DNA of 64,000 nt, from the NCBI GenBank assembly GCA_023393125.1, contig JAEWMQ010000099.1, forward strand, positions 18,028 through 82,027, in the 5' to 3' direction. This document shows positions 16,863 through 25,531 of this stretch, piece after piece; within the stretch, counting starts at the first letter, position 1; each line of letters opens with the position of its first letter. Both the position numbers and the translations under genes were made by a program. Source of the DNA: Bacillota bacterium (lineage in GTDB: Bacteria; Bacillota; Clostridia; Lachnospirales; Cellulosilyticaceae). The notes beneath the pieces were generated by a model. That model had not been told where the DNA came from, ran no database searches, and was given only the letters and a program-made list of their open reading frames with translations.

Positions 16863-16941
16863 ATTTTAGGAAGAAAACAATATTTTTTGATAAGTCAATA
16901 GGATATAAAGTTTTGATACTCAAAGAATCTTGTGTTTTGAT

Positions 16942-17007
16942 GTGCATTTTTGTTGCACTTTTGGTGTCTTATTAATGTCGTTTTTATTATTTTAGATATG
17001 GTATAAT
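16942..17007 (+). promoter_or_regulatory. Late promoter of activator-dependent type, upstream of terS
   Basis: An extended -10 box (TG-G-TATAAT, 16999-17007) has no recognisable -35 box. About 45-60 bases upstream is an inverted repeat GTGCA...TGCAC (16942-16958) among repeated TTTTG blocks. An extended -10 without -35 next to an ArpU-like gene fits a late promoter switched on by that activator. The binding site assignment is inference. Confidence 0.5.
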
Positions 17008-17033
17008 GGTCATAAGCAAAATCATAAATTAAA

Positions 17034-17058
17034 GGCGTCCAGAAATGGGCGCTTTTTT
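17034..17058 (+). terminator. Hairpin plus T-run between late promoter and terS
   Basis: GGCGTCC and GGGCGCT pair with two G-U wobbles around an AGAAAT loop, followed by six T. It lies between the late promoter and the terS ribosome site, so it would act as an attenuator on late transcription unless bypassed. Confidence 0.5.
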
Positions 17059-17095
17059 CTATTCCCAAAATGGCACAATGAAGGAGGTGGGGCAT

Positions 17096-17827
17096 TTGGC
17101 CAGAGCACCAAACCCAGAAGTAGAAAAAGCTAAGGAAATGTATTACTCAGGAATGAAATTAGTCGATATTGCTAAAGAGTTAAATGTTCCTGCTAGTTCA
17201 GTCAGAAGATGGAAGAGCACTCATAAGTGGGATAACGAACGCTCGGAAAAAGAAAAAGCGAACGCTCGCCCTAAAAAAGTAGGGGCTCCCAAGGGGAATA
17301 AAAACGCTAAAGGTAATGACTCCCCCACACAGTTTAAGACTGGGCATAAAGCATCTGAGAAGAATGGCTTATTTGCTAAGTATCTCCCGCAAGAAACACT
17401 AGACATCATAAAAGCTGTAGAGACTCGTTCTCCACTTGATATACTCTGGGATCAGATAATGATTGCTTATGCAGCTATATGCCGGGCCCAACAAATCATG
17501 TATGTTAAAGATATAAACGATAAGACCATCGAAAAGGTTCAAGAAAAAGACGGACTACAGACTACAGAGGAGCGCTGGGAAGTACAGCAGGCTTGGGATA
17601 AGCAAGCTAATTTTATGAAGTCTCAAGCAAGAGCCCAGAGTGAATTAAGGTCCATGATTAAACAGTATAATGAGCTACTTTCTTCTAACCCTAATTTAGC
17701 TACAGAAGAACAAAAAGCGCGTATCGAAAAACTTAAAGTAGATACAGCAAAAGTTAAGGGTGAGGATAATGTAGAAGAACTTGACAAGCTTGATCAAGTG
17801 CTCAAAGAGATAAAGGGCGTGATCTAA
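17096..17827 (+). CDS. Terminase small subunit, 243 aa
   Basis: DNA-recognition subunit of the packaging motor. The N-terminus (LARAPNPEVEKAKEMYYSG) leads into an HTH (KLVDIAKELNVPASSVRRWKSTHKW) typical of PBSX/YqaS-type small terminases, followed by a KKVGAPKGNKNAKG basic linker and a helical oligomerisation region. The start is TTG 17096, eight bases after AAGGAGG; a longer frame from ATG 17045 would translate through the terminator hairpin and is rejected. The large subunit begins two bases after the stop. Confidence 0.92.
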   Translation: MARAPNPEVEKAKEMYYSGMKLVDIAKELNVPASSVRRWKSTHKWDNERSEKEKANARPKKVGAPKGNKNAKGNDSPTQFKTGHKASEKNGLFAKYLPQETLDIIKAVETRSPLDILWDQIMIAYAAICRAQQIMYVKDINDKTIEKVQEKDGLQTTEERWEVQQAWDKQANFMKSQARAQSELRSMIKQYNELLSSNPNLATEEQKARIEKLKVDTAKVKGEDNVEELDKLDQVLKEIKGVI

Positions 17828-17828
17828 T

Positions 17829-19088
17829 ATGCCTTTTAGTGTAAAGCAGCAAGAGTATTTTGAGAACGCTAATAAGCGTTGGAACTTTAAATCAGGTGCT
17901 ACGCGTTCTGGTAAAACCTATATGGATTACTTTGTTATTCCTAAAAGAATCAGGGCACGAATAGGGAAGCCTGGTCTTGTAGTTATCTTAGGCGTATCTA
18001 AAGGGACCATAGAGCGTAACATCATAGAGCCCATGAGGCAAATATGGGGACCTAAACTTGTAGGTGAGATTAACTCAAAGAATATATGTCGTATGTTCGG
18101 AGAGGACGTTTACTGTTTAGGTGCTGAGAAGATTAGTCAAGTATCCAAGCTAAGAGGTTCATCTATTAAGTATTGTTATGGTGATGAGGTAGCAGATTGG
18201 AGTAAAGCAGTGTTCGAGATGCTTAAATCTCGTCTCGATAAACCCTATAGCTGCTTTGATGGAGCACTTAATCCCCAGAACCCTACTCACTGGCTTAAAG
18301 AGTTTTTGGACTCTAATGCAGATATCTATTTACAGACATACACGATATTTGATAATCCATTTTTAGATCCTAAGTTTGTAGAGGAGCTCTGTAAAGAATA
18401 TGAGGGTACTGTTTACTATGATAGATACATTAAGGGTCTTTGGAAAAGGGCCGAAGGTGCTATTTATCGTAAGTTTGCCGATAACCCTAAGGCATTTTAT
18501 TGCAAGATAGTAGAACATATTAGTGATGATATAGGTGTTAAGCAAATACTAAAATCCTATATCACAGAGATATGTGTAGGTGTAGACTTTGGTGGTAATA
18601 AGTCAGGTCACGCATTTGTGGCCACAGCTAAAACAAGAGGTTATAAAGACTTAATATTGCTTAGATCGGAACGACATTTCGGAGAGCTGCTAAGTGAGGA
18701 TCTAAACAATTTGCTTTTAGAGTTTATAGCTAAAGTACTAGCTGAGTATGGTCCAATTGATTACGTATACTGGGATAATGCAGAAACAGTCTTAGGAAGA
18801 GGTATTAAGAAGGCCATAGGTGATAAGTATCCAAGCATAACAGTAAGACCAGCTATCAAGGAAATAGTTAATGACCGTATAAGATGCACGACAATGCTTA
18901 TGGGTTCAGCTAGGTTTTGGTATTGTGATAACTGTAAAACGGTCAAAGAAGCTTTAAGTGATGCAGTTTGGAACGAGAAAGAACTAACCAAAGATGAAAG
19001 GTTAGATGATGGCAGCACAGACATAGATAGTTTAGATGCTATGGAGTATACGTTCGAAAGAAGTATGAAACAGTATATCAATTCATAA
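17829..19088 (+). CDS. Terminase large subunit, PBSX type, 419 aa
   Basis: ATP-driven packaging motor and headful/cos nuclease. Walker A is GATRSGKT (23-30), Walker B ends in D119-E120 (CYGDEV). The RNase H-like nuclease starts at D253 in VGVDFGG, with further acidic residues in YWDNAE. Length is usual for this PBSX-family branch. It is directly coupled to the small subunit. Confidence 0.96.
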   Translation: MPFSVKQQEYFENANKRWNFKSGATRSGKTYMDYFVIPKRIRARIGKPGLVVILGVSKGTIERNIIEPMRQIWGPKLVGEINSKNICRMFGEDVYCLGAEKISQVSKLRGSSIKYCYGDEVADWSKAVFEMLKSRLDKPYSCFDGALNPQNPTHWLKEFLDSNADIYLQTYTIFDNPFLDPKFVEELCKEYEGTVYYDRYIKGLWKRAEGAIYRKFADNPKAFYCKIVEHISDDIGVKQILKSYITEICVGVDFGGNKSGHAFVATAKTRGYKDLILLRSERHFGELLSEDLNNLLLEFIAKVLAEYGPIDYVYWDNAETVLGRGIKKAIGDKYPSITVRPAIKEIVNDRIRCTTMLMGSARFWYCDNCKTVKEALSDAVWNEKELTKDERLDDGSTDIDSLDAMEYTFERSMKQYINS

Positions 19089-19134
19089 CATTTCGTTTAA
19101 TCTATCTTTAGCGAATAGTTAATAACGATATATC

Positions 19135-19167
19135 AAGGCTTTAGCTAATTGCTAGGGCTTATTTTTA
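19135..19167 (+). terminator. Hairpin with T-rich tail after terL
   Basis: AAGGCTTTAGC pairs with GCTAGGGCTT around TAATT (19135-19160), with two wobble pairs, and is followed by ATTTTTATG. It lies in the 131-base gap between terminase and portal, so it may partly terminate or process the late transcript. Confidence 0.45.
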
Positions 19168-19219
19168 TGTTTTGAAGTAAAAAGCACAGTAGAACTAAAC
19201 AAATTGGAGGTGAAAAGCC

Positions 19220-20632
19220 TTGTTTGAAAGAATAAAAGAATTCATAGGAAAGGTGGTGAGAAGGTTGTTTCCAGTTAACTCGATTGAGAAAGCATTAGGT
19301 GTAGAAATAGATCAGGACACGCTAATGAGTCAGGCCATAAGCCTATGGGCTAATCTCTATGAGAATAAGCCTACATGGTTAAGTAAAACAGTTAGCACAA
19401 TGGGATTACCTGCATCAATCTCGAATGAGATAGCAAGGCTAGTAACATTAGAACTTAAGTCAGAAGTAACAGGTGAGGGTGCTAGAGCTAAATACTTAAA
19501 CGAACAATATCAAAAGGTTATTATGAGCATTAGACAATACGCCGAGTATGCGTGTGCTAAGGGAGGGCTCGTGTTTAAGCCCTACGTAGATGGCTCAAAT
19601 ATTAATGTCGAGTATGTTCAAGCGGATTACTTTTACCCAATTCGCTATGGCTCAGATGGTACCATAACAGCAGCTGCTTTTGTGGAGCAGAAGCAAGTAG
19701 GAGATAAGACTTATACCAGGTTAGAGTATCACGAGTTTGATGGTATTAAAGAACGTATAGTAAATAAGGCCTTTAAGTCCAGTATGAAGGACTCATTAGG
19801 TAATGAGATACCTCTTACTGAAGTAGATGAGTGGAAGGACCTCGAACCGGCAGCTGATGTAGAGAATATTGATAGACCTATGTTTGCTTACTTTAAAATC
19901 CCTATCGCTAACAATGTAGACACGTACTCACCGCTAGGTCAATCAGTATTTGGAAGGGCCGTTGATTTAATTAAAAAAGCTGATGAGCAGTATTCAAGAG
20001 GATTGTGGGAGTTTGAATCAGCAGAGAGAGCAGTTGATATTGACGAAACAGCATTTAAGCGTGACCCAAACGGTAAGCCTATCGTGCCAGAAGGTAAGGA
20101 GAGGTTATTCAGGACACTTGATGCTGATAGTAAAGATAAAACATTCTATGAATCATATTCACCCGATATTAGGGATGAAAGCCATAGCAGAGGACTTAAT
20201 AAACAGTTACGGTTAATTGAGTTTAACTGTGGATTAGCTTATGGTACTCTTTCTGATCCTGAGCAAGAAGCTAAGACAGCTACAGAGGTTAAGCAAAGTA
20301 AGCAACGATCTTACTCCACAGTAAGTGATATTCAAAAGAGCCTACAAAGTGCTTTGGAGCATTTAGCCTATATCATGAATGCTTACGCCACAGTTTATAA
20401 ACTATCAGGAGAGGGCGGTTATGAAACATCATTCGTATGGGATGATTCAATCGTAGTTGATGCTGAAACAGAAAGGTTAAAAGATAAAGAAGATGTAAGA
20501 GACGGAATCATGAGCAAGGTAGAGTATCGCATGAAGTGGTATGGAGAGGATGAAAAGACAGCTAAGAAGAAAATAGCTGAGGCCAAGAGTGAGTCACAAG
20601 AGGATGATGATATTTTAGGATTTAATAAATGA
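19220..20632 (+). CDS. Phage portal protein (SPP1 gp6-like), 470 aa
   Basis: Forms the dodecameric ring through which DNA enters the head. The order terminase-portal-minor capsid-scaffold-capsid and features such as VEYVQADYFYPIRYGSDG and DPEQEAKTATEVKQSKQRSY match SPP1 gp6-like portals. TTG start, with GGAGGTG eight bases upstream. The C-terminus is acidic and disordered (SESQEDDDILGFNK). The next gene begins 14 bases after its stop. Confidence 0.92.
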   Translation: MFERIKEFIGKVVRRLFPVNSIEKALGVEIDQDTLMSQAISLWANLYENKPTWLSKTVSTMGLPASISNEIARLVTLELKSEVTGEGARAKYLNEQYQKVIMSIRQYAEYACAKGGLVFKPYVDGSNINVEYVQADYFYPIRYGSDGTITAAAFVEQKQVGDKTYTRLEYHEFDGIKERIVNKAFKSSMKDSLGNEIPLTEVDEWKDLEPAADVENIDRPMFAYFKIPIANNVDTYSPLGQSVFGRAVDLIKKADEQYSRGLWEFESAERAVDIDETAFKRDPNGKPIVPEGKERLFRTLDADSKDKTFYESYSPDIRDESHSRGLNKQLRLIEFNCGLAYGTLSDPEQEAKTATEVKQSKQRSYSTVSDIQKSLQSALEHLAYIMNAYATVYKLSGEGGYETSFVWDDSIVVDAETERLKDKEDVRDGIMSKVEYRMKWYGEDEKTAKKKIAEAKSESQEDDDILGFNK

Positions 20633-20646
20633 GGAGGCGGTTAGTA

Positions 20647-21132
20647 ATGACAAAGAAACAGGAATTATTTAAAGCTTATGAGGAATTAGAAAACAAGGTT
20701 GAATGCATAACGCTATTTATTCACATGCCCACAGGAGAAACTGAAAGTATTGTGAATCCTAATGTAGAAGAGAAGATGAAGTACATTGAAAAGACATACA
20801 ATGATAATCTTGTACATGCTAATTGTAGTGAAATATACATTGAGGATTATTTATTTGTAGAAGAAAGTCAAGGGTTAGACTTTGGATTTGCTTTAGCCGC
20901 TCTTAAGGATGGCCAAAAGGTTGCTCGTAAAGGCTGGAATGGTAGAGGTATGTATGTTTATTATGTTCCAGCAGCAGAGTACAAAGCATGTACAGAGGTT
21001 GCTAAACAAGAGTTTGGAGAAACAGTCCCCTATGAGCCATATTTAGCAATTAAAAACGTAAAAGGAACTATTTCAACATGGGTACCAAGTATTAACGATT
21101 GTCTAGCTGATGACTGGGAAGTCGTAGAGTAG
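20647..21132 (+). CDS. DUF2829/Tad2-like protein with an N-terminal extra domain, 161 aa
   Basis: The C-terminal about 85 residues (LDFGFALAALKDGQKVARKGW, then GMYVYYVPAAEY, and a final WVPSINDCLADDWEVVE) match DUF2829, the family of Tad2. Tad2 proteins sponge the signalling nucleotide of Thoeris defence systems. The N-terminal about 75 residues (KVECITLFIHMPTGETE, NVEEKMKYIEKTYND) are a separate small domain I cannot name. ATG 20647 follows GGAGGCGG. It sits between portal and minor capsid genes, an odd place for anti-defence. Family call strong, function by homology. Confidence 0.85.
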   Translation: MTKKQELFKAYEELENKVECITLFIHMPTGETESIVNPNVEEKMKYIEKTYNDNLVHANCSEIYIEDYLFVEESQGLDFGFALAALKDGQKVARKGWNGRGMYVYYVPAAEYKACTEVAKQEFGETVPYEPYLAIKNVKGTISTWVPSINDCLADDWEVVE

Positions 21133-21140
21133 GTGGTTAA

Positions 21141-22733
21141 ATGCTAAGTCCTACTTACTTAGAATCATTACCCGTCGGAATAGTTAATATCTATTCAGAG
21201 TTAGAGTCCTATATTATTAGTGATATAGCAAGGCGAATATCTGGCATAGACGGAAATGAATTTAGAATGACAGGCACTGCTGAATGGCAAATTAAAAAAG
21301 CAATGGAAATGCGATTAAGTCAAGATGAAATAGCTAAACAAGTAGCAAGGGCATTAGGAAAGTCTACTAAAGAGGTTAAGCAGCTATTCAAGGATGCCGG
21401 AATAAAAGCATTAGAGTCAGATGCTAAGATATATGCTCTAGCAGGTAGAGATCCTACTGAATTTATGAATTCTATAGCGTTAAATCAAACATTACAAGCT
21501 GGAATAAAAAATACTAATGGTCTAATGTCTAATTTTTGTAGGACCACAGCTAATACATCTAATAAGCTTTTTGAGGATTTATTAGATAGAGCTTATTTAG
21601 AAGTTAATAGTGGAGCTTTCAGCTATCAGCAAGCCATTCAAAGAGCTATTAGAGCGTTAGGTGTACAAGGATTACAGACTATTAGATATCCAAGCGGACA
21701 TACAGATCAAGTAGATGTAGCTGTAAGACGTGCTGTAATAACAGGAATCAATCAAACATGCGCTAGACTTCAATTAGATCTAGCTAGTGAAATGGATTGT
21801 GACTTAGTAGAGGTTACTAGCCACTTTGGTGCTAGACCTTCTCATGCTGATTGGCAGGGTGGTATTTATAGCATAAGTGGTAAACATAGACACTATAAAG
21901 GTCTAGCAGAAGCTACGGGATATGGGAGTGGTGATGGCCTTTGTGGATGGAACTGCAGGCATAACTTCTACCCATTTTTTGAAGGTATATCTATACCTTT
22001 GGGAAATCCTCACGATGCTAAAGAGAATGAAGAGTACTATAGCAATACTCAGAAGCAAAGGTCATATGAGCGCCGAATAAGAAGTACTAAAAGGCAGGTA
22101 ATAGCTTTAGAGAGTGCTATTAGTGTTGCAAAAAATAATAACTTGAAATCACTATTGCAAAAAGATTTCACTGCTAAATCTGTTAAGCTTAAGCAACAAG
22201 AGCAACAGCTTAGGGACTTCATCAAAGAGAGTGATCTGCCACTAAGAAATAATAGGATTAAAGTAAGTGGATTTGGAAAGAGCCAAGCGCAAAAAGCTAC
22301 TATGGCAGCTAAGAAACAAATTGGGGGAAAAGCTAAGGAACTAGAAAAACTCAAGGACTTACAACCTCCAATGAGAGAAAGGCATTATTTACAATCCATC
22401 AACAAACATTCTAGTGCTAAAACAGATAATACCATCATAATGCCACATATTAATGTCGATAAAGATATTGAAGATATTAAGAAAGGACTATATACTAGAG
22501 TAAATGAAGAGTATACAGTAAATGGAAGGACTTATAAGTACCATGGAAATCGTCTATATCCAGTTAAAGGCGATGGGTTTATCACGCTAGATAGAAATGA
22601 ATTCAAGTTGTTACAAAAAATAAAGCTAGAAAAAGATAATCCAAAGCTTAATAAGATCCTATATAGTATGGGAGCAACGGACAATGATATCGCAAGGCTA
22701 ACAAATATATTAAAACAAGGAGGCATATTGTAG
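21141..22733 (+). CDS. Phage minor capsid protein (min_cap2) with C-terminal extension, 530 aa
   Basis: Residues 1-about 300 match the phage minor capsid protein 2 family: LSPTYLESLPVGIVNIYSELE at the start and SHFGARPSHADWQG plus CGWNCRHNFYPFFEG in the middle. Residues about 310-420 are Lys-rich coiled coil. The last about 110 residues form a separate small domain (EEYTVNGRTYKYHGNRLYPV, DGFITLDRNEFKLLQKI) not needed for the capsid fold. Such C-terminal additions in this position are often toxin or enzyme modules delivered with the virion. Its TAG overlaps a small acidic gene. Confidence 0.9.
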   Translation: MLSPTYLESLPVGIVNIYSELESYIISDIARRISGIDGNEFRMTGTAEWQIKKAMEMRLSQDEIAKQVARALGKSTKEVKQLFKDAGIKALESDAKIYALAGRDPTEFMNSIALNQTLQAGIKNTNGLMSNFCRTTANTSNKLFEDLLDRAYLEVNSGAFSYQQAIQRAIRALGVQGLQTIRYPSGHTDQVDVAVRRAVITGINQTCARLQLDLASEMDCDLVEVTSHFGARPSHADWQGGIYSISGKHRHYKGLAEATGYGSGDGLCGWNCRHNFYPFFEGISIPLGNPHDAKENEEYYSNTQKQRSYERRIRSTKRQVIALESAISVAKNNNLKSLLQKDFTAKSVKLKQQEQQLRDFIKESDLPLRNNRIKVSGFGKSQAQKATMAAKKQIGGKAKELEKLKDLQPPMRERHYLQSINKHSSAKTDNTIIMPHINVDKDIEDIKKGLYTRVNEEYTVNGRTYKYHGNRLYPVKGDGFITLDRNEFKLLQKIKLEKDNPKLNKILYSMGATDNDIARLTNILKQGGIL

Positions 22734-23032
22734 TGGATAGTAGAGAGATATTTAGTAAAAATAAAATAAGTAATGAGCAGCTAACCTCTGCGATTACATC
22801 TGTTTATGATATAAGTAGTGATGAGGTTTTGTTTATAGAGGTAGCTGATGATTGGTTAAACAAAGAAGATCATAAGTTTATTATTGAATACAATGGGCAA
22901 CTAAGTAATGAGGACGATGAGCATCCTAAATATCATTATTGTGATATATGGTACGAAGATCATAGCGCTCATGATAAGCTAAAGGATTTAGAGAAGGCAT
23001 TAGGAGAAAATGTAATAGTTATACTTGACTAA
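22733..23032 (+). CDS. Small acidic protein, candidate immunity partner, 99 aa
   Basis: GTG start overlapping the TAG of the minor capsid gene, with AAGGAGG nine bases upstream. The protein is strongly acidic with long Asp/Glu runs and aromatic residues (DWLNKEDHKFIIEYNGQ, DEHPKYHYCDIWYEDHS). No family recognised. Its coupling to a capsid gene with an extra C-terminal domain and its following terminator make a toxin-immunity pair plausible but unproven. Confidence 0.75.
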   Translation: MDSREIFSKNKISNEQLTSAITSVYDISSDEVLFIEVADDWLNKEDHKFIIEYNGQLSNEDDEHPKYHYCDIWYEDHSAHDKLKDLEKALGENVIVILD

Positions 23033-23070
23033 ATAGCACTTATTCAAATTGGATGGATAGGTGCTATTTT
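23031..23070 (+). terminator. Terminator after the acidic gene
   Basis: AAATAGCAC (23031-23039) pairs perfectly with GTGCTATTT (23061-23069), followed by TTATG. The loop is about 21 bases. Confidence 0.6.
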
Positions 23071-23077
23071 TATGCTC

Positions 23078-23155
23078 AAAAAGCGCTAAGTAAATCTTAA
23101 GGGAAAAGCAGGAATTGAAAGGGCCTCGCTGAGTAACTTCTATCTAGCGCTTTTT
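23078..23155. repeat. Perfect 11-bp inverted repeat with 56-base spacer
   Basis: AAAAAGCGCTA at 23078-23088 and TAGCGCTTTTT at 23145-23155. It lies directly after a conventional terminator and before a tiny gene. The wide spacer contains GGCCTC and CTCGCTGAG elements, so the whole may be a structured RNA or a second terminator. Confidence 0.45.
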
Positions 23156-23181
23156 ATTATGTAATAAAACAAGGAGGTCAG

Positions 23182-23340
23182 ATGAATAAATTAAAGGTCA
23201 GTGCAACTAACGGTGGATACACAAAACTAATACTTAATGGAAACGAAATAAAAGACGTAGTGAACTACAAACTAGAAGAAAGTGAAAATGGCCAATTGCC
23301 ACGAATCACTATCACGCTAGATGTAGAGTTAGAAAACTAA
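23182..23340 (+). CDS. Small phage protein, 52 aa
   Basis: ATG five bases after AAGGAGG. The product is beta-rich (LKVSATNGGYTKLILNGNEI..., PRITITLDVEL). Small proteins like this occur in front of scaffold genes in related phages; function unknown. The following 111 bases hold no gene. Confidence 0.6.
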   Translation: MNKLKVSATNGGYTKLILNGNEIKDVVNYKLEESENGQLPRITITLDVELEN

Positions 23341-23451
23341 CAAAGCCGTTAAGCGGTACACTAAAATACCTGGTCCTAAGTATGACCTAAAACTACTTAA
23401 ATCCTAAGTGGATGGTTACACACTTAAAACAACCTAAGAGGAGGATATAAA

Positions 23452-24072
23452 ATGAAAACAGAAGTATTACAACAAGCTGGATTAACAACAGAACAGATTG
23501 CGGTTGTTATGAAAGAAAATGGTTTAGATATTGCAGCTGAACAAGTAAAGACTTTAGAGCAGGTTAATCTAGTTACTACACTCACAACTGAAAGAGACAC
23601 ATATAAGCAGCAGTCAGATGATGCAGCTAAAGAAATTAAAGGTTATAAAGAGCTAGACATTGAAGGCATTAAGACAGCAGCTTCTAACTGGGAGACAAAG
23701 TACAATACAGATATTGAAGCCTTACAGGCACAGTTAAAACAGCAGTCTTATGATAGAGAGCTAGAGAAGTTTGTAGATGGGTACCAATTTACAAGCGAAT
23801 TAGCTAAGAAGGCTGTTGTAATGGAGCTTAAGTCCAAAGAATTTAAGCTTGAAAATGGAGTGTTATTTGGAGCAAAAGAGTTTATGGATCAGCTTAAAAC
23901 GGCTAATCCTACAGCTTTTAGTGATGATAAAAAACCACCAACAATTACACTTCCAGGAACCAATACACCTCCAGTGGGTGTTACAAAAGAGGACTTTAAG
24001 AAGATGTCATATGCTGAGCGTATGAAGATCTTCACGGAAAACAAAGATTTATATAATCAATTATCTAAATAA
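23452..24072 (+). CDS. Scaffold protein, GP20 family (minor structural protein), 206 aa
   Basis: Capsid assembly scaffold. It is highly charged and coiled-coil (about 30-110), with the GP20-family layout and a conserved C-terminal tail (GVTKEDFKKMSYAERMKIF) after a Pro/Thr linker. ATG after GAGGAGG. Directly upstream of the major capsid gene, the usual place. Confidence 0.9.
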   Translation: MKTEVLQQAGLTTEQIAVVMKENGLDIAAEQVKTLEQVNLVTTLTTERDTYKQQSDDAAKEIKGYKELDIEGIKTAASNWETKYNTDIEALQAQLKQQSYDRELEKFVDGYQFTSELAKKAVVMELKSKEFKLENGVLFGAKEFMDQLKTANPTAFSDDKKPPTITLPGTNTPPVGVTKEDFKKMSYAERMKIFTENKDLYNQLSK

Positions 24073-24088
24073 AAGGAGGGCGTAAATT

Positions 24089-25129
24089 ATGCCAGGATTA
24101 TTTTTAGGATTTCCTTTCGAGGAAGAATTATTTAATGACATGTGGAGAGAAGCAGAGGATCCAATCAAAACTGCTATTCTTCAAAGTGGTTGTATGGTAA
24201 ATGACTCTACAATTGCTAGCATGGTAGGAGAAAAAGGAGATAGCTATACTATTCCGTTTTACAATTTATTAGGTGATACAGATCCTGATAACTATGATGG
24301 ACAAACGGATATCAATACAGAAGAAACATCAGGTGATTCTCAAACTGGAATTGTTTGGGGGCGTAGCAAGGGATTTACAGCGAGAGACTTTACTAGTGTA
24401 TTAGTAGGTAATGATCCTATGGGATATATCACAAGAAATATCGGAGGATACTGGGACCATTACGAACAAAAGACGATGTTAGCTATCCTTAATGCTATCT
24501 TTGGTATTACGGGTTCAACTAATACTAATGCTAAGAAGTTTCAAGATAACCATGTTATCAATCTAGCAGCTACTACAGCTGAAGGAGCAGCTTATACAAT
24601 CGGAGCTACAGACTTTAATGACGTAGCTACACAAGCATTAGGGGATAACAAGAATAAGTTCGGTCTTGCTATCATGCATAGTAACGTAGCTAAGACTCTT
24701 CAAAATCTTAACTTGTTAGAGTTTAGAAAGTACACGGATCCAGCTGGTATTACTAAGCAGCTTAATATCGCAGATTGCAATGGATACACAGTAATTGTTG
24801 ATGATGGTGTGCCAGTATCTAAAAATAGTACTACTAGCAAGAATGAATATACGACGTTCCTTCTTGGCTCAGGAGCACTCTTAAGAGCGGATGCGGCTAC
24901 ACCTGAAAAACCATCAGAAGTGTACAGAGAGCCACTCAAAAATGGTGGTCAAGATACTCTTATCACCCGTGTTCGTAAGACAATCCATCCTAATGGTTTC
25001 TCATTCAAAAAGCCATTAAGTGGATACAGCGGCTCTCCTACACTTACTCAATTAGCAGCTACCGCTAACTGGGAAATTAAATATGATCAAAAAGTATTAC
25101 CATTCGCTAAGATGGTTACAAACGGCTAA
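24089..25129 (+). CDS. Major capsid protein, 346 aa
   Basis: The position between scaffold and connector, the length and the sequence (EDPIKTAILQSGCMVNDSTIA, GRSKGFTARDFTSVLVGNDP) fit a HK97-fold major capsid of the type found with GP20 scaffolds. Strong ribosome site AAGGAGGG, consistent with the most abundant virion protein. No maturation protease gene is visible. Confidence 0.9.
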   Translation: MPGLFLGFPFEEELFNDMWREAEDPIKTAILQSGCMVNDSTIASMVGEKGDSYTIPFYNLLGDTDPDNYDGQTDINTEETSGDSQTGIVWGRSKGFTARDFTSVLVGNDPMGYITRNIGGYWDHYEQKTMLAILNAIFGITGSTNTNAKKFQDNHVINLAATTAEGAAYTIGATDFNDVATQALGDNKNKFGLAIMHSNVAKTLQNLNLLEFRKYTDPAGITKQLNIADCNGYTVIVDDGVPVSKNSTTSKNEYTTFLLGSGALLRADAATPEKPSEVYREPLKNGGQDTLITRVRKTIHPNGFSFKKPLSGYSGSPTLTQLAATANWEIKYDQKVLPFAKMVTNG

Positions 25130-25149
25130 TAGAAAGGTGGTGCTAGGGA

Positions 25150-25530
25150 ATGGCTTATGCAGATTTTCAAGATTATAAGCATATCTATTTCGGCAACGTC
25201 ATTCCCGAGGATGCCTTCGGGAGAGTTGCTGAAAGAGCAAGTGAGTATATCGACTTCATAACGTTTAATCGCTTAAGAGAAGATATTGCTTCTAGAGAGA
25301 TAGACGAGGTTATAAAATGCAACTGCGCTATGGCTGAGCTTATATACAACTATGAGCAATCTAGCCAAGATGGGGATATGCAGAAAATCTCTGAGAAGGT
25401 AGGAGAGTACAGCGTACAATATGCAGCCGCTACGGATAAGAGTGGTCATGTTCTTAATATTAACGAGAAAAAGCATACACTAGCAAAGCAATATTTAGGT
25501 CATACAGGCTTAATGTATAGGGGGTGGTAA
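25150..25530 (+). CDS. Head-tail connector (adaptor) protein, 126 aa
   Basis: Helical protein starting MAYADFQDYKHIYFGNVI, of the gp6/gp15-like connector type that binds below the portal. Supported by position right after the capsid and by size. RBS AAAGGTGGTG. Confidence 0.75.
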   Translation: MAYADFQDYKHIYFGNVIPEDAFGRVAERASEYIDFITFNRLREDIASREIDEVIKCNCAMAELIYNYEQSSQDGDMQKISEKVGEYSVQYAAATDKSGHVLNINEKKHTLAKQYLGHTGLMYRGW

Positions 25531-25531
25531 T

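Noticed and set aside
17045..17095. Longer terS starting at ATG 17045
   Set aside because: That start lies within a terminator hairpin and lacks a ribosome site; TTG 17096 has AAGGAGG at ideal spacing.
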